Shown here: in pieces, positions 11,794 to 23,716 of the stretch | Layout of the letters: every line of letters starts with the position of its first letter | Numbering within the stretch: the first letter of the stretch is position 1 | Assembly (NCBI GenBank): GCA_006503535.1 | Contig: QYRS01000009.1 | Location: forward strand, 1,054,001-1,118,000 | Origin: Arthrinium phaeospermum | Lineage: Eukaryota; Ascomycota; Sordariomycetes; Amphisphaeriales; Apiosporaceae | Length of the DNA: 64,000 nt | Reading direction: 5' to 3' | Program-made: the position numbers and the translations under genes | The notes under the pieces: model-generated | The model's input: only the letters and a program-made list of their open reading frames with translations | Told to the model about the DNA's origin: nothing | The model's database searches: none

Positions 11794-14566
11794 GTCGGTT
11801 CAGAATGTTGACAAGTGATTGTAAGACGAGGGGCAAGATGTGACCCGTGCGTACACTCATCTCCCATTCATTGCGCCGCTAGAGGGTTTTGAAAGTTGTA
11901 TGTATCTAGAGTTTTGACAGTTCTTTGATTAATATGGCTGGTTCTGTTCCTGTCCGCTCCTATGTGATAGGATGAGACATCAAACCATTGCTGGATACAA
12001 GATGGTCAGAAATGCCAAAAGGCCAATGGACAGAGTCAGGCGTTGCTCATAGCGGATACTTGCCTGGCCTGAGCACTCCTTGTTGATATCCCGCGATTGG
12101 TACGCTCCCCTCGCGACCCACTCACGCGCTCAAGAGAAACTGACGAGACTGCAATCCTTCGTGCAACCAATGCTCCTTTGAAGGTCACTATTCCGGGGTA
12201 GAGAGTCGAGACAATTTGATGGAGAATTGAAAATCCACGAATGAAACAGCCCTTAGGAAGTTCACTCGGGTTAATTGCTCGTGGGACCTAATATGATGCA
12301 ACGATATGCAAAAGTCTAATTAGTAAGGCTTTAGGAACCAAAACAAAAAAGGGCTACTAGTACTGGACATAAACAATAGCGTAACCTGGTTAGGATCTGC
12401 CGAAGAAAGATCCCGTCATACGCGGTTGGCCTAAGAGCCAGGGGACAGGGACACCCGCCACCTTCAAAGCAGTAGGGCTCGGTAGCCAGGATGATGTACT
12501 ATGTGGATCTCCGTAATCTCTCGGCCGACGCTTGTCAATCCTACTTGTGCAGGATATTTGGTACGGACTATAGCCCTGTAAGCGTGTTAGTCGCCACGAG
12601 CACCGCTTATTTCTCAGGCACGAGGGAGGGTGTAACGTTGACACCTGCCGCGAGAACGTTTAGTAAGCCGTTCGTTCCTAAGTAGAGTCGCATTTTCCCA
12701 CACTCCCAGAGCGGTAGACCGCGTGCTGATCGTGCCACCTCGCGGCCGGCACCGCCAAGGTTGCATGACGGTGCGACCTGGTTGACCGCGAGGTTGTATC
12801 CCGACCCCTAAATAGAATCTCGATGCACACACGATTATGAAACGATGGGGTCCGACCGGTGACGGATGAGGTGGACACTAGGATTAGTGATCCGAATGGC
12901 TATTTGGACGTCATTCGAGGAGGCGGCGAACATTGGCGCGTGAGTGAGTGCAACTTGGATGCTACTCGCCGCGTTGCTTCATGTCAAATCAATTCCTACT
13001 GTACCAGAGCCATCAATCAATCACATCTCACATTGAAACCTATCACCCTCCATCGACCAAGACCTCAGCCACCTCCAACGTGTGAAATAACTATGAGGTA
13101 TTATTCACCGAAGAGCCCAGTCGAGAGGATGTGGACCTCTCACATGACCCAAAACGGTCCACGCCAAAGATCCTCTTGGCGCAGAAAGCGTTGCTCTACC
13201 TACTGTAGGTTGAATACCCTCTGCAGATGATCGACGGGCAATCACATCAACTAGCCATAGGGATACTGGCAAGTCCTTATGTACCCCATGGGGCGATGGA
13301 AAGCCACGCACATACCATACGCGGTCCAGACCTTTCTTCGTGATTGCCTTGCGCCCCCCAGTATAACGACTCCACCCTCCGCCAACCGCTATCTCTCCTT
13401 GGCCCCTCTCGGCTCTTGCATGTCTGCCTACTTACTATGGAACCCTCGATATTACCTACCCCCAGCGCTGTCAGCGCTTAGACTCGCCGGGGAATGGAGG
13501 GGAAGCCAGTCCTATTTTGTCCAGGCTTGCGAATGCATGGGGGTCATTGAACCCGAGCGTGATCTACTTTTGACTTTGCCCATCTCTCTGCATTCGGGAA
13601 GGCTGGTGGGAGATCCCTCTTCACTAGACTAGACAGGCCAGGGGGGAGGGGCGAGGGTTTCTAGCCTAGGATTGATCAACATCGTTTCATGCACCATCGT
13701 TGTGCTACAGTATGCTATCTGTCTAAACCCCGACGCTAATCATCCGGCCGATCAGTACGTTGCAAGCCCCCGCCCCTCCTCCCCTCCCCTTCGACAGGGG
13801 CTTGCCATTCGTCCTGCCCGGGGAGTAGTAATTACCCCTAGCCCGGTCCCTCAGACAATACCTAGTCCCCGCCGGAAGGCCCGGCGAGTTTCTGGTGATT
13901 ACCACTGCACTTGTGCATGCATAGTCCTATTTGACATGGGGCTTAGGGCGTTGAACTATGCATTCACCACAGGGGTCTCTGATTGGGCAGCACCCGCTGT
14001 GCCTGCCATGCAACGTCAGTGGAGACCATGGCCAGGCATCGTCATTTCAACGGCCAGTCACTCTAAGTCAACTTGTGTCTCGCTGAGTCAAGCCCCCTCA
14101 GTCAAGCACGTCGTCGATAGAACCCCCAGGTATTAATTAGCGCGAATACAGTGACACATTAGACATGGTCGCAAACCAGGTAGCACTTGATAGTGGTACG
14201 CCTGATGGAGACGGCGCTGTGCTATTGCTTTTGATCATGCAGACCTTTCGTTGCATGAACTGTAAAAGTAACAATAGTTCTCCCAGAGGAGCGACGGCCA
14301 TGTCAAGCAATGGCCAATGGGGGGAATAGGAGCCTGCGTCAAGAGAAGCCAAGGTGCCTTGTACTAAAGTATTCTAAGAGCGGTTTGTGATTAGGTCTTC
14401 TGCCTTACATCCACTGGGTATAGGTATCATGTAGTAGGCGTATGCGTATGTTGTATTAATGATTTATTGGATAAGTATACTGTTCTGAAACCAAGTCTCT
14501 ACATCCACGGACCACCGTCCGCGTCATGAGGAAGTTGCCCCCCTTTGTTGTATAGTATAGTGCACG
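11794..14566. other. Long gene-free stretch
   Basis: About 2.8 kb with only short unsupported frames. I saw no transposon ends, tRNA or conserved protein fragment. The base composition is not strongly AT-rich, so there is no obvious sign of heavy repeat-induced point mutation. Confidence 0.45.
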
Positions 14567-17364
14567 TCAACCCCCGTCGCACCCATCCATCATCCAGCAC
14601 TGGTTGAAGTCTGTGCAGACCTCGCTGGCCGGGGTCCTGTACAGGCCGGGGCTGACGACCGACCCGCTCGGCGCCGAGCTGCTTTCGTAACCGTACTCGT
14701 TATTATCGTGGTAATTTTCGTACATATTTTCGTATCCTCCGCCTCGGCAGTCTTCGTCGTCGACGCCGTCGTCGTCCATTGCCGTCGCCGTCGCCGTTGT
14801 CGTCGTCGTCGTCGCCGTGTTGGTGAATTCGTCAAACAGCACCAAGTCCTCGAGCTTGGAAGCCAGCGCATGGGCTCGCGCGGCGTCGGTGTCGACGACG
14901 GCGAGCTCAAAGTCGACAATGATCTGCCATGTCACTTTCGTCTGGGATAGCGAGGCGCGATGGTGGTGTGGACCGCGTGCCTCCAGTCCCTGCAGGATCC
15001 TGCGCGCTTTGGACGCCGTGATGAGACGGCTCTCGAGGGCCATGGCCAGAAGGCCCTGCGAGATGGGCATGGCTAGGGCGTGTTGGAGGTACGCGTCCTG
15101 GAAGAAGCACATGCAGATTTCAAAGTAGAACCGCTCCTCGTGACGTTGGCTTTGTGTGTCCCTTATTCCCGATGTAGAACCGGGGGCCCCTGATCCAGCC
15201 ATGGCGCTACAGAGCTGCATGTACCCAGCATAGGCGAAGTTGGAGAACAGCTTGTTGGGGTAGTTAAGGTGGTGTTGGATCACAATGTGCTTCATCTGGT
15301 TGATCGAGGCCTCGTAGATGGCGCCGGGGGAGCTGTCGGCCGAAGTAAAGACGCGTAGCTTCTGGTGTCGCTGCGGGTCCTGGAGAAAGGGGCGGAATAG
15401 TGTGAGGATGATGGTGTGGAGGTACATACTGTTGTATCCACGGTTGGTTAGATAACTATCACCCCTGTCTGAGAAGTGGGACCTCCATGTGAGACATCCC
15501 ATTCTAGAGTAATAAGACAGACTTACTGGAAGAGTAGCGTGTCGACTGGCGTATTTTGTTCTCGTCTTTTGAGTTCGGGTCTGAGGGTTGCGACCCATTC
15601 GAGAAGTTTGGTGTACTTGCTTTCGGCAAAGGCCAGAGATACCCGTTCGACCAGGGGCTTTTGTCGATGAACAAAGTACACGGCCGCGATCTCTTGGGCA
15701 AGGACCCAGAGCCTGCACAGGGACGAAAAAGCGCAACCCATCCAGTCCGGCAGAGAATGTTCTGGCCATTCGAGGCTGGGCATGGTGTCTCGTCGGTCCT
15801 CGGGGCGTTCACCGGGGATGGGAAGAATCGGGGGATATTCAATAGCTTTGCCTTCGTAGAAATACGTACGAAGACTATAGCTTGAGTTAGCAGCGGAAAC
15901 AAAAAGACAAAAGGCAACAAGCGGAGATCGTGACACATAATACACACCTTAGCCAGTTGTAGAGACCCCAAGCCGTTTGCGCAGATGCAACCTTCATGTA
16001 TGATGGCATACTGTTGAAGTGCTTCCAGTTGCTCTCCTCGTGGACGGCCCCGAACAGCTTCATACGTTCGCCCATTTGGCGGCTCAGTTGCTGTGTTTCC
16101 AAAGCCAGTTCCTCCCGGCATTGTAGTGTGCACACCATGCTGAAGATGGCGAGGGCCGCGGCGTTGGGCAAAAGGTCCGACATGCGCTCCGCCCTGTAGA
16201 GCATCTCGGCCTCCTCAAAGAATGCTTGACCGAGGGCCGACGTCCGCGAGTCGACGGCAGCGCAGTTATACTATACTCATTAAAACCATTGTTTTGGTGG
16301 AGATGTTTGAATGTTGGCTTACACATGCTTGGGACAGTATGGAGCTGACGAGAAACGGGCTGCAGAAGGTGATTCCCAGGTTGACGAGGTCGTGGAGGAA
16401 GAGATCGACGTCGAAGAAGGCATAGCAGGGATGGTCGACTTCCAAGTAGGCAGAAATAACGGTGGCTGCAAAGCCATTGCTGACGGGTACGCTTGTCCAG
16501 TAGTCGATCTGCAAGCGGCGTAGGCGCTCATCGATGTACGACGGCTGCGTAAGTAGTTCCGGCGACGGCGAGCCGTCGATCTGAGAGGAAGGACGTAGTC
16601 GACCAGCCAAGGTTGCTGTTAGGCTGCCCAAGGGATCAGCCGGCCCGAGTTGTGGTGTTTGTAGGAGGGTCGACGGGCTGCTAAGTCTTGCTGCTCCCAT
16701 GTCAAAGAGGAGCTGTTGGCCTGCATTGGGCTCGAACGCTGGGACGGAAAAACGTGGGCGAGGGTCAACCGTGGCGAGCTGTATCGGCGGGAGTACGGGG
16801 TAGGCTATTTGATAGCGGGCAGTCAGTTCGTCAAACTCGAGGTCCACCCTCGACAAGGAGTGAGGACTCCCGGTCACGCTCGTGTCTGTCGATGCCCTTC
16901 TCCCTTGCTGCTGCCGGTCGATGTCGCTTCTAGCAGTCGCAAGATAGGCCAGGGGCTCTGGGGCTGCCTTGAGGTCGCGCAGGACCTGAACGATGTTTTC
17001 CTCCGGGGTGGTGGACAGTAAGGTCACCAGCTCAATGTGGCTGTCGAGAGACGACTGCAGGTCCTGCACTCGCTGCTTTAGGCGCTCTCCGGTCGTGCTG
17101 TATCGGCATGGCAGCAGCTTTCTGGTACACTTAGAACAAGACGGACGCTTGCCGTCGCACTAGAGACGAGGCTATAAGAGATTTGCTCCAGGGTAACCTT
17201 GGAATCCGGTCATGCTCGGGGGCACTACTTACAGCAGTCTTCCTGTTGCGGCAGGTTTCACAGGCGACTTTGGGCGTCGGCTTCCTCTTGAGATGGGGTG
17301 GTGTTGTCGGCTCTGGATTAAGGCGGCCATAGGCAGGGCGCGGTGCAAGAGCCTTGTACGACAT
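14567..17364 (-). CDS. Zn2Cys6 fungal transcription factor
   Basis: Five exons: 17364-17233, 17159-16323, 16270-15948, 15874-15527 and 15428-14567; about 833 aa. The binuclear zinc finger near residues 33-65 has perfect CX2CX6CX6CX2CX6C spacing (ACETCRNRKTA, then CDGKRPSCSKC) and is split by intron 1 just before its third Cys. A linker and short coiled segment (RLKQRVQDLQSSLDSH) follow. The fungal-specific transcription factor domain includes FFDVDLFLHDLVNLG, FFEEAEMLYRAER, MYLHTIILTLFRPFL and a late helix DFELAVVD. Splice phases agree; the last intron uses the CTAACC branch and CAACAG acceptor. The C-terminus carries a Thr/Ala-rich then acidic run from a GTC trinucleotide tract. The target genes are unknown; neither neighbour suggests one. 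Confidence 0.87.
14766..14815. repeat. Trinucleotide (GTC/GCC) tract inside a coding exon
   Basis: Imperfect GTC and GCC triplets within the last exon of the Zn2Cys6 gene. They encode an Asp run and a Thr/Ala run near the C-terminus. Tracts of this kind often vary in length between strains. Confidence 0.8.
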
Positions 17365-20300
17365 GGTGAATTCCGTTGTGGGTTCGGGTATTGTTACAGA
17401 GGCGGATCATACATCAAGGTGCAGCCGTTTTCATCATCATCATATCCACCAATGCATCTCGAGATCCAAGCAGAGCAGGGCAGGCCAGACTATATACCGT
17501 GGAGGCGTATATCGTTCCCAACAGGAGGCCTGGTGACTGGAGGAAAGTGCGACGCTGCACAAAGTTATTGGTGGTGACGGAGTAGCCGCGAGTATTGCAC
17601 AACTATGGTGTATGCTGGACGTCTGAAAACCGGACTCGTGTCGAGTAAAAGGACGCTCCGAGGGGGATAGTGAATGATCTATCATCGGATCTTCCCAACT
17701 TGGCCTTGCTCCCTCAGCTGATGAGACACTATGTGGCGAGACTAGTGAACTCTAGCCTTCCTTTTTGTCCTTTTTCTCGACAAGTGGTAAGGTGGACGGA
17801 CAAAGTCAAAAAGCGGGCAGGACTGCCGACCGGCGGGCGAGGGGCGGGAATCTCTGCCGGCATTTCACCTACGCAAATGTATGATCAGCAGTCAGGCATA
17901 CGACGTTTATGCAAACCAGCCTATACGATTGCCCAGGCCCTGACCTCACCCCCCTGGACGGTCCTTTGCAACACTGCTTGGCAAACGAAGAGGGAAAAAG
18001 CAAAACGGAATCAAGAAAAGGGAAAGAACAACAGTAGGGATGCAGTCGATATCTCGTTGCATGCATACGGATGACGGCACGTGGCCACGCTGCCATTTGA
18101 TTGGTTGCAGACGCTGCCCCAAACCCCTGCTGGAGAAATGGCTGTCTAGGGGGGGTACCAGGGGGTTACAGGGGGGTTGTCCAGGGGTGGTACAGGAAGG
18201 GACCCCATCAACGCCTGTCATCGCTGCTGTCAAATCCGTCACCCCTGTCCACCCCTGCCAGGCATCAGCAACCCTGCTTCAATCAGTCAGCGCTAGATCA
18301 TCATAATGATATGATATATGATTTTCCCTCTTTTCTTTTTCAGCTACCAAAATGTAGTCAGTGGCGTTCTCAACGTTGGTAGTAGCTGCAACGCACCCAT
18401 CGGAATATTTATTCATTTTAGGATAGCTGAGCCTCGGCATATCTGGCTTATCTTGGTAGGAAGTGTCGGACCGCTGACATATGGCAATCCGACCGCTGGC
18501 ATATGGTAACACAGATACGCGGGGACGTATCGAAGCAGGCTAAACTCGATCGTCTCGGTTCCGGGACCTTCATGGGATTTGGCAACAGCGTGACGGTTTC
18601 TTTTGTGCTGTCGCCGGAGTGATACCCAATCTTTTCGGTTTGACTGTACCGCCCAGTGTCAAGTACTGGTATCAAGCGACGAGACGGGCCGGAATAATCC
18701 CGCGTGCGCATGCCAAAGAATTCGGGTTCGTTTAGAGGAACCGACGGTTTATGACATGACTTGGCTGGCTGGAGAGATGCGATTGGTCCCTCAAACAACA
18801 TATGTATCCGTTCAGCTCAAAATATTGAGCCAGAAAGCCTCAACGGGAAGGCGTACGCGGCTTATTGCATTGCTTACAATATCTTCCGGTAAGCAAAGAA
18901 GGGCCCGTATACATACCTACCTTGTAAGTGAGCTAAAACCAAGCATAAACAGACAACAGAGTAGCAATACCCCAGTGCTCAAGGTCGTTCGCTCGTGGGT
19001 CTCAGTTGTGCCGTATCAGCCCTATCTGTTGCAGTCTTCCGATAGAGTAAGGGGCACAACAGCAGTCGCCGACTACATGGGTATGGATACCTCAAGTACT
19101 TACGTAGACGTTGCCCTGACCCACCTACTACCAGCGTCTGCCCGGTTTTGATGTGGTCCCGGCCGAGCTTCAGTCGGAGTAGAGGTGGATGTAGGTAGGC
19201 TACCTCAAGTGACATTGGCTTGACGTGCTTTTGCGCCAATCAAGGGGCCCTACTGCGAATCTGTTCCCCGGTCATGGCCCCCACCCCAGCAAAGATAGTG
19301 CCGTGCGTCGGAGATCCGTATCTGCAGGTGTCGCTGACGAGACGGCATGCTGCTGGGCGTGACGATCCTTGCCTTTCCCACCACGGGTGCTACGTCTTTG
19401 CTTAGGTCTGGCCAACAGCTTCTCGTGGAGCCCTCCGGGGCCAATCTGTATGGAGAACGACGAAGAGGGGGTGGCCGGGAGGGCCTCGCCCAGCTTCCGG
19501 TAGAGTGCCAAACCGGTGGCCCACCTCGAGCAACGGGTATGCGGGTCTTGTCTATTGTTCTACTTTGGGAGATGAGGGAGCCATAGACTGAATGTCATGC
19601 GTTACAGTCAATGCACCTTGTGCATGTCTGATTGCTTGTTGGTTCAATGGTTTGTCATCCATGTTGAGCCGAAGGGGCGAAGAGACGAAAGAGCTGGGAC
19701 CATAGAGATTCCGCGGTTAGTAAATGCGATCAGCAACAAACTGACCCACCGGTGCATGAGGGTGGATGCGATAGAATGGCCACTCAAACTGGTATGCGAG
19801 TATGCTTGGGCTGAGGTCTTTGATCCATGGCCCAGCCGTCATTGCAGGCACTATCAAAGCAGCGGTGGGTCGAATGTTTGTCTGGTGCGTCTAGTTATGC
19901 AGGAGATGGGCAGTCGGTGTACAGTGCCTTGTGTGAGGCCTGCGGAGCCAGGTCTTCGATGGTTCGATAGATAGGATCTACCGCTACTGCTGGCCCTACA
20001 GCGCCTCGACACGCTGGTCTCGTACTGATGATAGCAGTTTTCAACCGGGATACCATCAAGGAGCGTTTTCGGTGTCCTGTTCCAGCAAATAGCTCAAGAC
20101 CTGGCCTAATAGCAAGGTTAAAGCTGCGACGTAGGTCTACGCGAATGCGTTGCTTTGTCGAATCGCCGATGAGAAGTCTTGTCATAAATCCGATCATGCC
20201 TCGTCACTTTACAGCCCGCGGTACTTGAAACATCCCTACAGGCAGAACATGAACTCGGCAAGCCGCCCCTTTAGGTTAGCACCTATGCTTTGACACCGCC

Positions 20301-22168
20301 AGGCCGTCCCGGAGTCCACCCACATTGATATACGGTGCGCAACCCCCTGCCCCCCGTAGTATTGCGGAGAAAACAACCAAGATTGATTGTCGCTAGAATG
20401 CTTACAGCTAGCCGAGCCCGGATACCGTAATCCCCAATCTGATACCAAGGCCGTGGCCATGATGCCTCGCATGGTCTGATCGTCACGTGGATCTTGGTTG
20501 GCGGAAAGTTCCTGTGATCGGTTCATGTAACCAGCGCCGTCGCCGCCGCCGAAAAACGTCGACCCCCGAGTTTCGTCAGTGTATTCCCCTGAACGGTTTC
20601 AGAGGTACCGATCTGACGACATCTATACCATTACAAATTCCCGGTCCATCCAAGCTCTGGAGAATGGCCAGAAGTGGACTGTACCCCCAGACTGTACCTC
20701 CAGTAGTAATACCCCCACAAATGCTTGTCACTTGGGGTGAACCAACCAACAACATAGGCTGCTCTCCACTTGAATCAGGTGGCGGATCAGTGTTTCACCA
20801 TCGGCGCTGTGGCTCTATCGACTTCAATACCACGTTACTTACTAACAATTGTGGATGCTGTTATCAGTCCTTGGCGTTGCGGGGGCATCGTTAAAAGAGC
20901 CCCTGCCCAGAAGCCCTGCCCATGTCGATTAATTATTTCTTGAGTATACGGTGGATCACCAGATAATTACATACCCAGCTGTCAACCCAAGCTCACCGGC
21001 GTTGATGGAAGTCGGCACAAACACGAACTGTCGCTCCACTCGGAAATCCGCTTTGGTAATTGCACTTGCGGCCCCATGCACGCAAAAGAAGTCAGAGCTG
21101 ATCCGTGAGGGTCAATGGCGAGCATGCGGGACTGAACTGTGTTGGCCATTGCCCCGCGGGGGATCTCATTCCATTCCATCGGGGTGGCAGCCTGTGCCAT
21201 CTGATTGATTATAACGACTGCTCCAGCCACCAAGCGCACCAATAGTGTCAGCCAGAACCTCTAGGCAAAGCAAATAGCGATTAGGGTCAGCAGAGTTGGA
21301 CGCAATATCGGAATCGACGAGAGAAGGAGAGAGAGAAATGCTCTTCAGTTCCGTGCAAGAGCTATGCCGCTTTCGGACCAGCTACCTGGCCAAACGGCCT
21401 CTGCAGATCGTATTGAAGTAATCGAACGATTCCCCACACCGTTTCTTTTCCTTTTCTGGCAGATCACAGAATCTAGAGCGGCCCACGCATGCGTTTCAGC
21501 TGCTCGGCGCCTGCCAAATGCCAGTTGTGACCGCATATCTGGGCCGTCTTTCACCACGCGCGACCTGGCCGTCGGAACCGTGACGCAGTCGCCCTCCAAG
21601 CGAATTGTTCGAACCGTCTTTCGAGATCCACCTTTTCGTCGCCGGGACAAGGAGCGCTAGTCAATGCTGCGGCCCGTAGCGTGGCGCGCAGCGTGCATCG
21701 AGCTTCGCCGTCCCGTAATCCTTCCCCATATCGAGCGACTTGCTGAATTCCGACGCGTACTATCAGGACTGTTCGAACTCGAGGGCCGAGAGAAATCCTA
21801 CTTTGGCAAAGCAGATCGAGATATTCCATCCGGGCGCCGTGGTCGCCGATGATAGTATCATCCTCTCAGTGATTCTAGGCCACCAAAGCGCATCGTAACT
21901 CGTTTCGTAAAGAATGTGATCTTCTCGGTGCATTGTCGAAAAAAAGGGTAGAGCTTCTACCGTAAAGGGTGGTGTGGTGCCGAGAACATGTTATGTTTTG
22001 GGTTGGAATGTTCCTGTTAGTGTCGCCCGCCACTCGGCGAGTAAGCGTTTCACCATCGGATGCGATGAGAATGTGGCAGTCTGCACGACAGATCAGGGGC
22101 CACGTGCCTCCGTTCCGCTTGCATGATGTAGCATCTTGAATCGGAGGAACGTTCCACTGGGGTTGTTC
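17365..22168. other. Long gene-free stretch (4.8 kb)
   Basis: The longest region here without a supportable gene. The longest frame (18603-19151, 182 codons) has no domain-like features. It contains the promoter of the Zn2Cys6 gene and a strong G-quadruplex-type motif at 18149-18187. No tRNA or mobile-element ends were noticed. Confidence 0.45.
18149..18187 (+). other. G-quadruplex-forming motif
   Basis: Four G runs of 7, 5, 6 and 4 on the plus strand are separated by loops of 5, 5 and 7 bases (TACCA, TTACA, TTGTCCA). This satisfies the standard G4 pattern of at least three Gs per run and loops of 1-7. The related spacing suggests it arose from a short imperfect tandem repeat. It lies about 0.8 kb upstream of the Zn2Cys6 gene; any role is speculation. 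Confidence 0.75.
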
Positions 22169-23716
22169 CTACAGATCCCCTTTGATCTCCTTGTCGGCGT
22201 AAAATATATCCAAGCCACAGGTGCACCCGTTTGTTTGACAGTCCCCAATATGCTTCTTGGTACGCACGACTAATCCTTCAGGCTTGGGTGTTCCCACGAG
22301 AGGCCGAGACGTTGGAAATGCCCAAATGGAAGGCCAAACCGAGTCGTCGAGCCCGCACTCTCTTTCCAGTTCAGTCGCCATTTGCTTGACCGCGGCGGCG
22401 TTGCATGTAACGCTGGTGAGACCCGACGCCCATCCGTAGGTAAAGACCGACCTACCAGGGTTGAGTTGGCCGGCTAGCACGGGCTTGCTTGCATCGGGAA
22501 GAGCCTCCTGGCAATTGTTCGCATTCTGGTCGACAACACGAATTGGTAGCCTCAGCGTCGAAGGTACACCATATATGGACAGCGCTTGCAGTGCCGTAAC
22601 CAGCTCCTGCTGCACAATCCCCATACCGTCGTCGCCCAGAATTGCGCGGGCCCTTGCCTTTTCCGCCGGTGTTCCCATGGTGTTGACAATGTGCCTGAGC
22701 GTCTCCGCTGCCTCCGTAACACATACAAGCTCATGGTCTCCTAGAATAGGATACAGATGGGTCGGCAGAAAGTGCTCCTTTTGCTCCTGTTCCCAGTGCG
22801 CGATATGATGCCGATTATACCAGCCTTGCCTTGGCACAGCAGTGTGGGAGAAGTCAGACGCCAACGCCACAAGAACAGAGGTATCAATATTCAACACCTC
22901 GGTAAAGGATGCTGACGGGCTTGGAAACATGGTCCTCATGAGCTCAGTACTGAAGCTAGGCACGGGTGGCAATGCGTCACCACACAGTATGATCGCCCCG
23001 GTCTTGCGACAGAGTTGAAGAAGCTTATCAACCGGGACGCTTTCGCCTTCAGAGACTCGCGGAAGAATGATGTACGTCTTCGGCTGTTTCGTACGAATCC
23101 GGTGCTTTTCGGCTGCCCGGGTGATGTCCTTGGCAATCTTCAATAGGGGAATGTCAAGATCGTCGGTCTCGTCATCAAATGGATCCTCCTCCTCATCTTC
23201 ATTATCGCCACAGTAGACGGCCTCTTTGGCAAGATCGTATATCAGTTTCCTGTTGGTCATGGTCGAGACCTTGTACCAAGCGAGGCCGCCATCTGTAATC
23301 ACGTCGACGGTGATGTGGCGTAGCTTGGAGCTTGACTGAGTCCCCAATGAAGGCATGATCCGGTTCCCAGGTGCCAGTGCGGGCTTGCGGGTAGGATCTA
23401 TACAGATCTTGCACCTGATATCCACCAAATCTCTCGATCGTTTGGCCGCTTCCCAGATGGCCTCGTAGAACGGGAGGTTGGCGCCGCTGAGCCCGTTGAC
23501 ATCTTGGACGCCAGGATCGTCGGCCTGGCGCACTTGCTGTATCTTCCTTTCCAAAGCTCGGGCGTCCACCTGGACATCTGAGCTTAGCGAGTTCAGTTTG
23601 GAATGCAGCTGCGTCGTTATCCCTACTCGGGTGTCGCGCACGTGAGCGGCAAACAGCTCAACTTCGGATTGCAGGCTCTTGGCCCTCCCAAATAGTTCTT
23701 GATGCAAGGCCTCCAT
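22169..23716 (-). CDS. DUF1308 family protein (UPF0415-like)
   Basis: Single uninterrupted exon of 515 aa starting MEALHQELFGRAK. The C-terminal part has the hallmarks of the DUF1308 family (vertebrate C7orf25 relatives): TYIILPRVSEGE, ILCGDALPPVPSF, EVLNIDTSVLVALASDFSH, HELVCVTEAAETL and IVNTMGTPAEKARARAIL. An acidic stretch (DNEDEEEDPFDDETDD) separates an N-terminal helical region from the conserved domain. There is no signal peptide or membrane segment, so it is probably cytoplasmic or nuclear. The conserved Asp residues have been likened to PIN-type nucleases, but I cannot confirm activity. This looks like an ordinary conserved gene with no sign of transfer. Confidence 0.8.
   Translation of the reverse strand: MEALHQELFGRAKSLQSEVELFAAHVRDTRVGITTQLHSKLNSLSSDVQVDARALERKIQQVRQADDPGVQDVNGLSGANLPFYEAIWEAAKRSRDLVDIRCKICIDPTRKPALAPGNRIMPSLGTQSSSKLRHITVDVITDGGLAWYKVSTMTNRKLIYDLAKEAVYCGDNEDEEEDPFDDETDDLDIPLLKIAKDITRAAEKHRIRTKQPKTYIILPRVSEGESVPVDKLLQLCRKTGAIILCGDALPPVPSFSTELMRTMFPSPSASFTEVLNIDTSVLVALASDFSHTAVPRQGWYNRHHIAHWEQEQKEHFLPTHLYPILGDHELVCVTEAAETLRHIVNTMGTPAEKARARAILGDDGMGIVQQELVTALQALSIYGVPSTLRLPIRVVDQNANNCQEALPDASKPVLAGQLNPGRSVFTYGWASGLTSVTCNAAAVKQMATELERECGLDDSVWPSIWAFPTSRPLVGTPKPEGLVVRTKKHIGDCQTNGCTCGLDIFYADKEIKGDL

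Noticed and set aside
15428..15527. Splice to the nearer acceptor (about 15497) in the Zn2Cys6 gene
   Set aside because: It keeps the frame but inserts about 24 atypical residues before MYLHTIILTLF; the CAACAG acceptor with CTAACC branch gives the usual family sequence.
18603..19151. 182-codon frame in the gene-free stretch
   Set aside because: No recognisable motif, signal peptide or splice extension; length is within chance for this composition.
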